A stretch of DNA of 64,000 bases from the NCBI RefSeq assembly GCF_011355085.1, contig NZ_VXCP01000028.1, forward strand, positions 1 to 64,000. The letters run 5' to 3'. This document shows, in pieces, positions 8,539-17,112 of this stretch (position 1 is the stretch's first letter; every line of letters starts with the position of its first letter). Below the pieces are notes generated by a model. It was not told the DNA's origin. It was given only the letters and a program-made list of their open reading frames with translations, and made no database searches. Both the position numbers and the translations under genes were made by a program. The stretch comes from Pseudomonas akapageensis (GTDB taxonomy: Bacteria; Pseudomonadota; Gammaproteobacteria; Pseudomonadales; Pseudomonadaceae).

Positions 8539-9690
8539 ATGTTGAAAATGGCCTTCCAGACCACTCGGTCGATGATCATTGAACCGGGCGCCTCGACTCG
8601 CCTTGCTACCCATGCACGCGAGATGGGTTGCTCATCGGTGCTGTTGGTGACCGATGCCGGCGTCATCGCCGCTCGCCTGCTGGATGCGGTGCTCGACGGC
8701 TTCGAGCGCGAAGCCATGGCCGTTACCGTGTTTTCCCAGGTGCAGGCCGACCCGCCGGAAGCGGTGATTCTGGCTGCCGTGGATGCCGCCAGGGCCTGTG
8801 GTGCCGATTGCGTGGTGGGGCTGGGCGGCGGCAGTTCGCTGGATGCCGCCAAGCTGGCGGCGCTGCTGGCTTGCAGCAATGAATCGCTGGCCCAGGTGTA
8901 TGGCATCAACCAGGCCCGTGGTCCGCGCTTGCCGTTGATCCTGGTGCCGACCACGGCGGGTACGGGTTCGGAGGTCACGGCAGTTTCAGTGGTGACCACC
9001 GGGGAAGGGGAGAAGAATGTCGTCATTTCTCCGCTGTTGCTGCCCGACCTGGCGGTGCTGGACGCTGAGCTGACCCTGGGCTTGCCGGCCCATGTCACCG
9101 CAGCGACCGGGATCGATGCCATGGTCCATGCCATCGAGGCTTACACCACAAAACACCTGAAAAACCCGATTTCCGATTGCCTGGCCCGCGAGGCTCTGCG
9201 GCTGTTGTCCGGCAGCCTGTTCCGGGCCTGCAACGACGGCACCGACCTGGCCGCAAGGGAAAACATGCTGCTCGGTGCAAGCCTGGCCGGCATGGCCTTC
9301 GCCAACGCGCCGGTGGCGGCCGTGCATGCCCTGGCTTACCCTGTCGGTGCGCGTTTCCACGTGCCGCACGGCGTCTCCAATGCGCTGGTGCTGGGGCCCG
9401 TGATGCGTTTCAACTTCGAGGCGGTGTCGCACCTGTATGCGCAATTGGCGCCCATCGTCCTGCCTGGCATTTTCGGTAGTGAAATGCTCAAGGCAAACGC
9501 ATTGGTCGATTACCTGGGTTCCCTCGCCGGCGAACTCAAACTGCCAACCCGCCTGCGCGATGTGGGCATCGCCGAGTCCGACATCGAGGCGCTGGCCATC
9601 GACGCGATGAAGCAGACGCGCCTGTTGGGCAACAATCCACGGGAAGTACGCCTTGAAGATGTGCGTGCGATCTACCGGGAGATTTTATGA
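8539..9690 (+). CDS. Iron-containing (group III) alcohol dehydrogenase
   Basis: A 383-residue NAD(P)-dependent alcohol dehydrogenase of the FucO/AdhB type. The nucleotide motif GGGSSLDAAK spans 96-105. Metal ligands are D193 and H197 (GIDAMVHAIEAYTT), H263 (AVHALAYPVG) and H277 (HVPHG). It oxidises primary alcohols or reduces aldehydes. It stands divergent from the LuxE/LuxC pair, which makes or consumes aldehydes, and its TGA overlaps the ATG of the TetR gene (ATGA at 9687-9690), so enzyme and regulator are co-translated. A role in turning over the aldehyde handled by LuxC is a contextual inference. Confidence 0.9.
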   Translation: MLKMAFQTTRSMIIEPGASTRLATHAREMGCSSVLLVTDAGVIAARLLDAVLDGFEREAMAVTVFSQVQADPPEAVILAAVDAARACGADCVVGLGGGSSLDAAKLAALLACSNESLAQVYGINQARGPRLPLILVPTTAGTGSEVTAVSVVTTGEGEKNVVISPLLLPDLAVLDAELTLGLPAHVTAATGIDAMVHAIEAYTTKHLKNPISDCLAREALRLLSGSLFRACNDGTDLAARENMLLGASLAGMAFANAPVAAVHALAYPVGARFHVPHGVSNALVLGPVMRFNFEAVSHLYAQLAPIVLPGIFGSEMLKANALVDYLGSLAGELKLPTRLRDVGIAESDIEALAIDAMKQTRLLGNNPREVRLEDVRAIYREIL

Positions 9691-10346
9691 CCGATAAAAA
9701 CAGCGGGGATGACGGCTTTCTTCAGGTCGAAGTGCCCGCGCAACCGCGCAAGGAGCCGCGCCAGGCGCGCTCCATTGCGCTGGTGAGCGCCTTGAAGCAG
9801 ACCGGACGGCAGATTCTGGAAAGAGAAGGGCGCGATGCCCTGAGTGCCGTGCGCCTGGCAGAAGACGCCGGGGTGTCCATCAGTTCCATCTATGAATACT
9901 TCCCGACCATGGAGGCACTGATAGCGGCGATCTTCGAGGACTATCGGATCGAGGTCCGCACCGAGCTGTTTGCCGGCATTACCGCGCTGCCGGCCAGTGC
10001 CACGCTGTTTGATGGGATCTTGCTGACCTTGCGGGTCGGCCTGGCCGTTCACTACAAGAAAACCCTGTTCGATCCGGTGTTCAGTGTACGGTCCACGCAC
10101 TATGACGAGTTGGTGCGGCTCGATCTGGTCAAGGCCAGGCAAATCTGGGACAGCACGGCGACGCTGATGAAGCGCTTTGCCAGCGAGATCTGCGTCAAGG
10201 ATCGGGAAAAAGCCGAGTTCATGGTCTACCAGACACTGCTGTCGCTGCCCCGGACGATGTTGCTGGAAAGGCCGGGCTACCTCACCGATGAAGACACGCC
10301 TTTGATGATGGCGCGCATGCTGCACGCACTGCTGACCACCCGGTAA
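9687..10346 (+). CDS. TetR-family transcriptional regulator
   Basis: A 219-residue protein with an N-terminal TetR helix-turn-helix: RQILEREGRDALSAVRLAEDAGVSISSIYEYFPTMEAL carries the characteristic recognition segment GVSISSIYEYF around residues 63-73. The C-terminal ligand domain is divergent, as usual for the family. It overlaps the alcohol dehydrogenase gene by 4 nt and probably represses this operon and the divergent luxE-luxC-like operon through the palindrome at 8350-8364, responding to an acyl-CoA, alcohol or aldehyde. The ligand is unknown. A repeat hairpin follows the gene. Confidence 0.88.
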   Translation: MTDKNSGDDGFLQVEVPAQPRKEPRQARSIALVSALKQTGRQILEREGRDALSAVRLAEDAGVSISSIYEYFPTMEALIAAIFEDYRIEVRTELFAGITALPASATLFDGILLTLRVGLAVHYKKTLFDPVFSVRSTHYDELVRLDLVKARQIWDSTATLMKRFASEICVKDREKAEFMVYQTLLSLPRTMLLERPGYLTDEDTPLMMARMLHALLTTR

Positions 10347-10355
10347 ATTCGGACG

Positions 10356-10390
10356 TTCCTCGTTCCCACGCAGAGCGTGGGAACGAGGAA
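10356..10390. repeat. Pseudomonas extragenic palindrome (GTTCCCACGC type)
   Basis: A perfect 16-bp inverted repeat, TTCCTCGTTCCCACGC (10356-10371) and its complement (10375-10390) with a 3-nt loop. The same core recurs at 32361-32476. It lies between the convergent tetR and DUF1329 genes. Confidence 0.85.
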
Positions 10391-10401
10391 ATGCCGGAAA
10401 C

Positions 10402-10425
10402 AAAAACGCCCCGCAAGCGGGGCGT
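10402..10425 (-). terminator. Intrinsic terminator of the decayed DUF1302/DUF1329 operon
   Basis: ACGCCCCGC (10406-10414) pairs with GCGGGGCGT (10417-10425), followed on the minus strand by a run of five T (10406-10402). It lies 18 bp beyond the stop of the DUF1329 pseudogene. Confidence 0.8.
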
Positions 10426-10443
10426 CGTTGTTACAGCCTGAGG

Positions 10444-11560
10444 TCAGCGTACGCCGGCGTTGCGCAGTGCAGAGGCCGTGAAGTCCGCCAATTTGTACGT
10501 AGCACCATACACAGGCCCCTGTCCCGACTCGTTGATCATGCCAAACGCCACGTAGCGGCCCGCGACCAGGTCGGCGATGCTTTGGGCGGCATAGTTGGCA
10601 ATGCCATTTTCGTAATCGGTGACCAGGTAACCTTCGGCGACGCGCCACAATTGCCCGCGACCGTCATAGTGATCGACTTCCAGCAGATTCCAGGTGTCCT
10701 CGTCGAAATACATGTCGCGCTTGGCGTAGATGTGCCGCTGGCCCGGCTTGAGCGTGGCCTCGACATGCCAGACGCGGTGCAGCTCATAGCGCGACAGGTC
10801 CTGGTTGATATGCCCGGGCTTGAGAATGTCGGCGTATTTCACGTTGGGCGATTGCAGCTTGTAGTTGTTGTAAGGAACGTAGATCTCCTTTTTGCCGAGC
10901 AGTTTCCAGTCATAGCGATCCGGTGCGCCGTTGAACATGTCGGCGTTGTCGGATGTGCGCATGCCGTCGGACGCGGAGCCCGGGCCATCGTAGGCCAGTG
11001 GCGGTGCCCGCCGCACGCGACGTTGGCCGGCGTTGTAGACCCAGGCCGACGCGGGTCCTTGACCTGGTCGATGGTTTCGTGAACCAGCGAAACGGTACCG
11101 GCGAGGCGCGTGGGCCCGGTGATGGTGTTTTTGTAGTAATACAGGACGTTCGCCGCCGCGGCCGGGTCAACGCCCTGCATTTTTTCCGGGGAGCCCAGTT
11201 CCTCTGCAATCTGGACAATGATGTATGAACCGAATCTTGTAGCTGTCCGGATAACGCTTGAACAACGCCATCTGCCCGGGCGTGAGCTTGTCCTTGTACT
11301 GCTCGGCGTTGGCAGGAGTAATTACGAACAGAGGCTTCTCGTTCTCGTACGGATTGCCGAGAAAGCCTTTGGTCACGGGCGCAGCACCGGGTTTCAGGCC
11401 GCCTGTCCAGGCCGGGATACTGCCGTCGGCATTGCGCGCCCATCGGTGTCAGGGTCGTGCCCAGTTGGGCGGCTTCCTGTGGGGAAACGGCCGCCATCAC
11501 ACTGGTGGTCAACAGGGTGAGCGCCAGGGCGCCGATTTGCATCATGGATGTGGTTTTCAT
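10444..11560 (-). pseudogene. DUF1329 periplasmic protein, inactivated by a large internal deletion and two frameshifts
   Basis: The intact paralogue at 24289-25650 has 453 codons; this copy spans only 1117 nt. Start (ATG 11560, GGAGGAA 8 nt upstream) and signal peptide are fine. After TLTPMGA about 10 nt are missing and the frame shifts; the true frame resumes at NADGSIPAWTGG. After DSYKI the sequence jumps to GSYIIVQIAEELGSPEKM, matching GSYTPVRFEEETIYPESV of the paralogue, so about 78 codons (roughly 235 bp) are lost. A one-base loss follows DQVKDPR; after it the last ~190 codons (RRAPPLAYDGPG onward) are open to the end. DUF1329 proteins are LolB-like and usually pair with a DUF1302 outer-membrane protein, as here. 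The large deletion makes this a genuine pseudogene rather than a read error. Confidence 0.92.
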
Positions 11561-11586
11561 GCTGTAGTTCCTCCGTCTGACGCCTG

Positions 11587-13009
11587 TTAGAAGTTCACGC
11601 CGAAGCTGAGCGAAATGAAGTCGCGGTCAGTCTGGGTATTGAATTCACCGCCAAAGAAGTTGGTGTAATTCAGGCTTGCGGTGTAGGTACTCTGAAAGTC
11701 CGCATCCAGGCCGAGACTGACAGCCTTGGCGCCTTCCTCGAAGGTCGGGCTGCGGCCACTGACGTCATGGGACCAGGCCATGTTCGGGGTCAGGTTGACG
11801 CCGGCGATGGCGTTCGGGTAATTCAGGCTGGCGCGGGCACGGTAGCCCCAGGAACCCGGGGTGTAGAAGCCCTTGTCGTTGCATTCCTGTTGCGGGTTGC
11901 TCGGCCGGGTCGTGCCTGCAGGCGCACCGGGAACCTGGGTCGGACTGCCGGCACAAGTGGCCGCTCCGGCCGCCCCGGGCAATATGCCGGCGCCGAAGGT
12001 GGTGCTGCGACCGAAGCGCAGGTCGGTGCCGTCGGTTGCACCCAGGCCGTCGATGTGGGTGTAGCCCACTTCGCCAACCAGGGTCAGGCGCTCGCCCCCC
12101 AGGACCTGGTTGAAGAACTTGGTGGCAGTCAACTGCGCCTGGGTCACCGGCATGCGCTTGTAGCCAGGCAGATAGGTGCCCGGTGACTTGATGGCTTCAC
12201 CGGTGGTGAACACGGGCGTCAGTGGCGACAGGCCGGTTGCTGCGTAGTTGAGATCCGCACCGTTGAGACTCAACGGCATGTTGGGGCGATGGCTGACTTC
12301 ACCGCCCACCGAAATACCTTCGATGTTAGTGGCGAAACTCAGTCCATAAAGGTGGATGTCTTCGGGATACTCGACGAAGTAACGGGTGGCGCGAACCTGC
12401 TGGGCCAGCCCCGGCACGGTCGAGGTGTTCTGCAGGAAACTTACCGAAGGGCTGCGGCTGTGGTAGTTCATGGCATAGGCGCCGAACTCGGTGTCGTTCA
12501 GCTCCGGCACGTTCCAGCGCAAGGCCAGGCCATACTGGCCACCATCGCGGGCGTCCTTGTCTTCGGCGCGCGGCAGAAAGACGTCGTCCTGCACCCCGGC
12601 ATTGATCTGGGCAATAGTGGCCGTGTTCTTGGCAACCCCTGGCGCCAGGTCCAGACCGGCAAGGACGTTGCGATCATGCCACGTCGACCGGGTTGATCGC
12701 GTTGATGCCGTTGCTGATAAAGGTACTTTCACCCCAGCTCACCACCTGCTTGCCCAGGCGCACGTTGCCCGCCAGATCGTCGAGGGTGTAGTTGTGGTAG
12801 ACGAAACTGTCGAGGAACATCGCTCCCGAAGACTTGGCAGCGCGCCCACCGAGTTGAAGTTGGAGATGAATTTCGAATCCGGATCGGCTGCTGCCCAACT
12901 GGCGCCCACCGATATTGAAATCGATGGCCTGGGCCTGGGCGCTGACAGCCAGGGCGACGGCCATTGCCAGCAACTGCGGCGTGAAAGCGTCGAACGTTCG
13001 TATAGTCAT
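11587..13009 (-). pseudogene. DUF1302 outer-membrane protein, inactivated by two internal deletions
   Basis: The intact paralogue (25660-27444) has 594 residues; this copy spans 1423 nt, about 360 nt less. From ATG 13009 (GGAG 7 nt upstream) it encodes a signal peptide ending AQAQA then IDFNIG, after which about 90 codons are missing and a short scrambled stretch leads to KSSGAMFLDSFV. A second junction after NPVDVA lacks about 59 codons of the paralogue (ALRRPGAEL to PIPKG) and puts a stop in frame; homology resumes in another frame at DRNVLAGLDLAP and continues to the barrel end FISLSFGVNF. It is followed after 26 bp by the equally broken DUF1329 gene, so the whole pair is dead while the second pair at 24-27 kb is intact. 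Confidence 0.92.
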
Positions 13010-13307
13010 GTGCTGCTCCAACTACTTCCGGATGTTTTTGTTTTTGTTTTTTTCGAGCTGGAATCAACGCTAATCGCTGCAGGGGGGGGACCGTCCCCCT
13101 CGGGGTGAGGGGGGTGTGCAGATCGAATGCACAAGGCTTTGCGAAATCCTGTTGCGCAGTGCTCTGTGCGGAACGCCAGAGTGAATCCCCCTCGACTGGA
13201 GGGGGCAACCAATCCGCCTGTTTAGGTAACCATCGTCCCAAGGGTTGCTGTGATCGCCGCCTACCCATGCAGCGAGCGGAGCCTTTCAATTGACCTTGGA
13301 GAAAATG
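13010..13307. promoter_or_regulatory. Intergenic region between the DUF1302 pseudogene and the thiolase gene
   Basis: 298 bp between divergent genes. It contains a T-rich tract at about 13035-13055 and a G-run followed by C-run (GGGGGGGACCGTCCCCCT, about 13082-13099) that can form a hairpin. The ribosome site GGAG at 13298-13301 serves ATG 13308. No confident promoter boxes seen. Confidence 0.4.
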
Positions 13308-14495
13308 ATGTCGCAGAAAACCTACGTAGCCGGCGTCGGCATGATTCAGTTCACCAAGCCGGGTGCCAGCCTCAGCTACATCGAGATGGGCGCGCAGGCT
13401 ATTCGCCTGGCGCTCAAGGATGCCGGTGTCGACTACAACCTGGTGCAGCAGGCGTATGCCGGCTACGTGTACGGCGACTCCACCAGCGGCCAGTCGGCCC
13501 TGTACGAAGTCGGCCTGAGCGGCATTCCGTGCATCAACGTCAACAACAACTGCGGCAGCGGCTCCACCGCCCTGTACCTGGCTCGCCAGGCCGTGGAAAG
13601 CGGTGCAGTCGATTGCGCCCTGGCCTTCGGTTTCGAACAGATGCAGCCGGGCGCGCTGAAGGATCATTGGACCGACCGTCCGACCACCTACGGCAAAGGC
13701 ATGGAAGTGTCTGCGCGCATTTTCCCGGAAGGCGACGCCATGCCCAACGCCCTGCGCCTGTTTGGTGGCGCCGGCAAGGAGCACATGGAGAAGTACGGCA
13801 CCAAGATGGAGACCTTCGCGGCGATTCGTGCCAAGGCCAGCCGTCACGCTGCCAACAACCCGCTGGCCGTATTCAAGAAAGTCATCACCACTGAAGACGT
13901 GATGGCAGATCCTGTGATCTTCCCGGGCGTGATGACCCGCCTGATGGCCTGCCCGCCGACCTGTGGCGGCGCTGCGGCGATCATCGTCTCCGAGCGTTTC
14001 GCCAAGAAACATGGCCTGCGCACCGACGTGACCATCCTGGCCCAGTCGCTGGTCACCGACCAACCGGACGCCTTCGAACCACCGTCGATGATCAGCATCG
14101 TCGGCGTGGGCATGACCCAGCGCGCCTCCCAGGAAGTCTACGAAAAAGCCGGCGTCGGTCCGGAAGATATCCGCGTTTGCGAAATGCACGACTGCTTCGC
14201 CCAGAACGAACTGCTGACCTATGAAGGCCTGGGTTTCTGCCCGGTGGGCGGCGCCGAAAAATTCGTCCTCGACGGCGACAACACCTACGGCGGCCAGGTA
14301 GTGGTCAACCCGTCGGGCGGCCTGCTGTCCAAGGGCCACCCGCTGGGCGCTACGGGTCTGGCCCAGTGCTACGAGCTGACTCACCAGCTGCGCGGCACCG
14401 CCGGCGCCCGTCAGGTCGAAGACCTGCAGCACGCCCTGCAGCACAACCTGGGCCTGGGCGGCGCGGGCATCGTGACGCTGTTCGGTCGCGGCTGA
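13308..14495 (+). CDS. SCP2-type thiolase (lipid-transfer-protein-like acetyl/propionyl-CoA acyltransferase)
   Basis: A 395-residue thiolase of the sterol-carrier-protein-X/Ltp group. The nucleophilic cysteine is C82 in NVNNNCGSGSTAL. The C-terminal catalytic motifs are EMHDCFAQNEL and GGLLSKGHPLGATG, the latter being the conserved GHP-x-G-x-[TS]-G. Such enzymes cleave 3-oxoacyl-CoA, often of branched or cyclic side chains, and some act as retro-aldolases with a DUF35 partner; no DUF35 gene is present here. ATG 13308 is preferred over the adjacent ATG 13305 because GGAG then sits 6 nt away. It heads a block with two MaoC hydratases and a short-chain dehydrogenase, a full beta-oxidation set when combined with the acyl-CoA dehydrogenase at 21230. 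Confidence 0.85.
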   Translation: MSQKTYVAGVGMIQFTKPGASLSYIEMGAQAIRLALKDAGVDYNLVQQAYAGYVYGDSTSGQSALYEVGLSGIPCINVNNNCGSGSTALYLARQAVESGAVDCALAFGFEQMQPGALKDHWTDRPTTYGKGMEVSARIFPEGDAMPNALRLFGGAGKEHMEKYGTKMETFAAIRAKASRHAANNPLAVFKKVITTEDVMADPVIFPGVMTRLMACPPTCGGAAAIIVSERFAKKHGLRTDVTILAQSLVTDQPDAFEPPSMISIVGVGMTQRASQEVYEKAGVGPEDIRVCEMHDCFAQNELLTYEGLGFCPVGGAEKFVLDGDNTYGGQVVVNPSGGLLSKGHPLGATGLAQCYELTHQLRGTAGARQVEDLQHALQHNLGLGGAGIVTLFGRG

Positions 14496-14559
14496 TCTGC
14501 TGTACGCGCGCTCGTTTCGGGCGCGCGTTTTCCCTATCACCTGACAGGAACCCAGTGCA

Positions 14560-15000
14560 ATGGCAGACAAAAGTCTGATCGGCCGTTCGCTCGGCGTGAC
14601 CACCGCCGAGGTGGAGAAAGGGCGCCTGCGCTTCTTCGCCAAATCCATCGGCGAAACCGATCCTATCTACACGGATGAAACAGCGGCACGGGCGGCGGGT
14701 TACAAATCCCTGCCGATGCCGCCGACTTTCCTGTTTTGCCTCGAACGTGAAGGCCGGGATACCGACCACATCATCGAAGGCATCATGGGCTTCGATCTCG
14801 GCCGCATCCTGCATGCCGAGCAAGGTTTCACCTATCACAAGATGGCGTTTGCCGGCGATGTGCTGACATTCGATTGCCGTGTTGTCGATGTGTACGAAAA
14901 GAAAAATGGCGCGTTGCTGTTCGTGGTCAGCGAGACCCGCGTGACCAACCAGGATGGCGAGCATATCGCCGATGTTCGCTCCTCGACCGTACAGCGCTGA
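14560..15000 (+). CDS. MaoC-like hot-dog protein (MaoC N-terminal type), probable hydratase subunit
   Basis: A 146-residue single hot-dog domain related to the N-terminal dehydratase region of fungal FAS and to MaoC_dehydrat_N. It carries FAKSIGETDPIYTDETAARAAGY at about 27-49 and the helix segment KSLPMPPTFLF. The canonical catalytic G-D-x-N-P-x-H is replaced by GETDPIY, so on its own it probably lacks activity. Its neighbour, 7 nt downstream, carries the catalytic version. This suggests a heteromeric enoyl-CoA hydratase resembling ChsH1/ChsH2 of actinobacterial steroid side-chain degradation (inference). It begins at ATG 14560 in a four-gene run starting with the thiolase. Confidence 0.8.
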   Translation: MADKSLIGRSLGVTTAEVEKGRLRFFAKSIGETDPIYTDETAARAAGYKSLPMPPTFLFCLEREGRDTDHIIEGIMGFDLGRILHAEQGFTYHKMAFAGDVLTFDCRVVDVYEKKNGALLFVVSETRVTNQDGEHIADVRSSTVQR

Positions 15001-15007
15001 GGAACAG

Positions 15008-15430
15008 ATGATGACTATCCCTCGATTCAGCGAACTGCAGCTCGGCTTCGAGCTGCCGTCCCTGCAGCTGCCAGCGATCAATCGCACCACCCTGGCGCTG
15101 TATGCCGGTGCCTCCGGCGATCACAACCAGGTGCATATCGACCTCGATTTCGCCCGTAAATCGCGGCAGCCCGATGTGTTCGCCCACGGCATGTTGTCGG
15201 CCGCCTACCTGGGCCGCCTGCTGACCAACTGGGTGCCGCAAGAACAGATTCGTGCCTTGTCGGTGCGCTTTGTCGGGATCACCCATCTGGGCCATATCCC
15301 GCATCTGAGCGGGCGTGTCGTCGAGAAATTCGAAGCCGATGGCGAGCAGCGCGTGCGTGTTCAGCTTCAGTGCAGCAACCAGTACGGCGAGTCCCGTCTG
15401 GTGGGTGACGCCGTGGTCGCCCTGGCTTGA
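15008..15430 (+). CDS. MaoC-like enoyl-CoA hydratase (catalytic subunit)
   Basis: A 140-residue hot-dog protein with the hydratase-2 motif YAGASGDHNQVHIDLDFA (about 32-49), giving catalytic D38 and H43. It would hydrate trans-2-enoyl-CoA to 3-hydroxyacyl-CoA, probably together with the preceding non-canonical MaoC protein. The upstream stop codon overlaps the ribosome site region: AGGA at 15000-15003 precedes two adjacent ATGs (15008 and 15011), and either could be the start. The frame is open further upstream inside the preceding gene, but the homology begins here. The gene order thiolase, MaoC, MaoC, dehydrogenase indicates one transcript. Confidence 0.85.
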   Translation: MMTIPRFSELQLGFELPSLQLPAINRTTLALYAGASGDHNQVHIDLDFARKSRQPDVFAHGMLSAAYLGRLLTNWVPQEQIRALSVRFVGITHLGHIPHLSGRVVEKFEADGEQRVRVQLQCSNQYGESRLVGDAVVALA

Positions 15431-15480
15431 TTGATCAACTCTCGGTTTTCAACAACAAGAATATTGGCAGGAACAGATAA

Positions 15481-16308
15481 ATGAAAAAGCTTGAAGGTAA
15501 AGTCGCCCTGGTCACCGGCTCCGGCCGTGGCATTGGCCGCAGTGTTGCACTGAAACTGGCCAGCGAAGGCGCCCGCATCGTGGTCAACGACCTGGATGCG
15601 GCACCGGCCGAAGAAGTGGTTGCCGAAATCCGTGCCGCCGGCGGTGAAGCCGTGGCCTGTGTCGGCAGCGTGACCGCCGTCGACTTCGCCGACCGCCTCG
15701 TCAAGACCGCGATGGACAGCTACGGCACCATCGACATCATCGTCAACAACGCCGGTTACACCTGGGACAGCGTGATCCAGAAGATGACCGACGAACAGTG
15801 GTACGCCATCATCGACTGCCACATCACCGCGCCGTTCCGCATCCTGCGCGCCGCCCAGCCGATCATCAGCGCGGCCGCCAAGCAGGAAGCGGCCGAAGGC
15901 CGTGTGGTCAATCGCAAGATCGTCAACATTTCTTCGGTATCGGCCAGTGGCAACGCCGGCCAGGTCAACTACTCCACGGCCAAGGCCGGCGTGCTGGGCA
16001 TGACCAAGGCCCTGTCCAAGGAGTGGGGACGTTACAAGGTCAACGTCAACGCCGTGGCTTTCGGCCACATCGAAACCCGCCAGACCCTGCCGGTAGAGGG
16101 TGACCCGAAGTTCATCAATATCGAAGGTCGGGAAATCAAGGTCGGCATCAGCCAGGCCACCGTCGAAGCTTCGAAAACCATGATCCCGCTGGGCCGGCCG
16201 GGCAACCCGGATGAAGCAGCCAATGCCGTTTACCTGTTCTGCATTCCGGAATCGGACTATCTGTCCGGCCAGGTCCTGGTCTGCGGTGGGGGCCTGGGTA
16301 CGGTCTGA
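15481..16308 (+). CDS. Short-chain dehydrogenase (FabG/17-beta-HSD4-like), probable 3-hydroxyacyl-CoA dehydrogenase
   Basis: A 275-residue classical SDR. The cofactor motif TGSGRGIG is at 12-19, NNAG at 89-92, the catalytic Ser at 151-152 (NISSVSASG), and Y164-x-x-x-K168 (YSTAK). In this operon it is placed to oxidise the 3-hydroxyacyl-CoA made by the MaoC pair before thiolytic cleavage, as the dehydrogenase domain of 17-beta-HSD4/MFE-2 does. A long insertion near 130-145 (AAAKQEAAEGRVVNR) is a feature seen in that subgroup. A ribosome site is visible (AGGAACAG before ATG). An inverted REP pair follows the stop. Confidence 0.88.
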   Translation: MKKLEGKVALVTGSGRGIGRSVALKLASEGARIVVNDLDAAPAEEVVAEIRAAGGEAVACVGSVTAVDFADRLVKTAMDSYGTIDIIVNNAGYTWDSVIQKMTDEQWYAIIDCHITAPFRILRAAQPIISAAAKQEAAEGRVVNRKIVNISSVSASGNAGQVNYSTAKAGVLGMTKALSKEWGRYKVNVNAVAFGHIETRQTLPVEGDPKFINIEGREIKVGISQATVEASKTMIPLGRPGNPDEAANAVYLFCIPESDYLSGQVLVCGGGLGTV

Positions 16309-16322
16309 CGAACCCCGGGCCC

Positions 16323-16453
16323 TGTGTAGGAGCGGGCTCGCCGGATCGCCGGACCGCCGCGATGGAAGGCGACAGCCTTCCCCTGCGATATCAGACGTTA
16401 TGCAGCACGGGGCCGCTTCGCAGCCCATCGCGGGCAAGCCCGCTCCTACCGGG
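16323..16453. repeat. Inverted pair of REP elements (GTAGGAGCGGGCTC type)
   Basis: TGTAGGAGCGGGCTCGCC near 16325 is mirrored by GGGCAAGCCCGCTCCTAC ending near 16449, with about 100 bp between them. This is the usual Pseudomonas REP pair (BIME-like) and lies between the dehydrogenase and the DUF2889 gene. Confidence 0.85.
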
Positions 16454-16497
16454 TCGGCGTTGACCGATAGATCAAGTAACAGGTGCGAGACAGTTCG

Positions 16498-17082
16498 ATG
16501 AACGACGACATATCAACCACGCCCACGCGCCGTCTGCTGCATACCCGCAATGTCACCTGCACGGGGTATTTGCGCAGCGACGGCCTGTTCGATATCGAAG
16601 GGCGCCTGCTCGACACCAAGGGCTGCGAGACCGATATGCCGTTCGGCACCATCGCCGCCGGTGGCGCCTTGCACCAGATGGTCATGCTGATGACCGTGGA
16701 TGCCAACCTGGTTATCCAGCACGTCGAAGCGCGTTCGGAGGTAACGCCGGCGCCCTTTTGCAAGCAGATCAGCCACGTCTATGGGGCGCTCAAAGGCTTG
16801 AAAATCGGCGCCGGTTTCAAGAAACAGGTGGCCGAACGGGTCGGCGGGGAGCAGGGCTGCACCCATCTCACCGAGCTGCTCGGCCCCATGGCCACCACCC
16901 TGATCCAGACCACCGCGCCGCTGTTGCGCGAGCAGATGCGCTTGCGTGAAACACAAGAACCCGGATTCAAACGGCCGAAACATTGGGTCATCGGCACCTG
17001 CCATACCTATCGAACCGATGGCGAAGCGGTGCGCATGCTCTGGCCAGACCACCATATCCCACGTACGGCTGAAAGGGACTGA
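16498..17082 (+). CDS. DUF2889 family protein
   Basis: A 194-residue protein of unknown function. It has no signal peptide or membrane segment. Conserved segments include RRLLHTRNVTCTGY, GLFDIEGRLLDTKG, GLKIGAGFKKQV, GCTHLTELLGPMATT and the C-terminal GTCHTYRTDGEAVRM. A near-copy with the same motifs lies at 35620-36204. DUF2889 genes often sit beside acyl-CoA and steroid-type catabolic genes, and both copies here start such blocks, but the biochemical role is not known. ATG 16498 is chosen over an upstream GTG (16483) because homology starts near MNDDISTTPTRR; the ribosome site is weak. Confidence 0.8.
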   Translation: MNDDISTTPTRRLLHTRNVTCTGYLRSDGLFDIEGRLLDTKGCETDMPFGTIAAGGALHQMVMLMTVDANLVIQHVEARSEVTPAPFCKQISHVYGALKGLKIGAGFKKQVAERVGGEQGCTHLTELLGPMATTLIQTTAPLLREQMRLRETQEPGFKRPKHWVIGTCHTYRTDGEAVRMLWPDHHIPRTAERD

Positions 17083-17112
17083 TCAGCGCAATATCAATGG
17101 AGAACAATAATA

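Noticed and set aside
12729..14648. 639-codon minus-strand frame opposite the thiolase gene
   Set aside because: Antisense shadow of the thiolase in GC-rich DNA; no homology and it would also cross the DUF1302 pseudogene.
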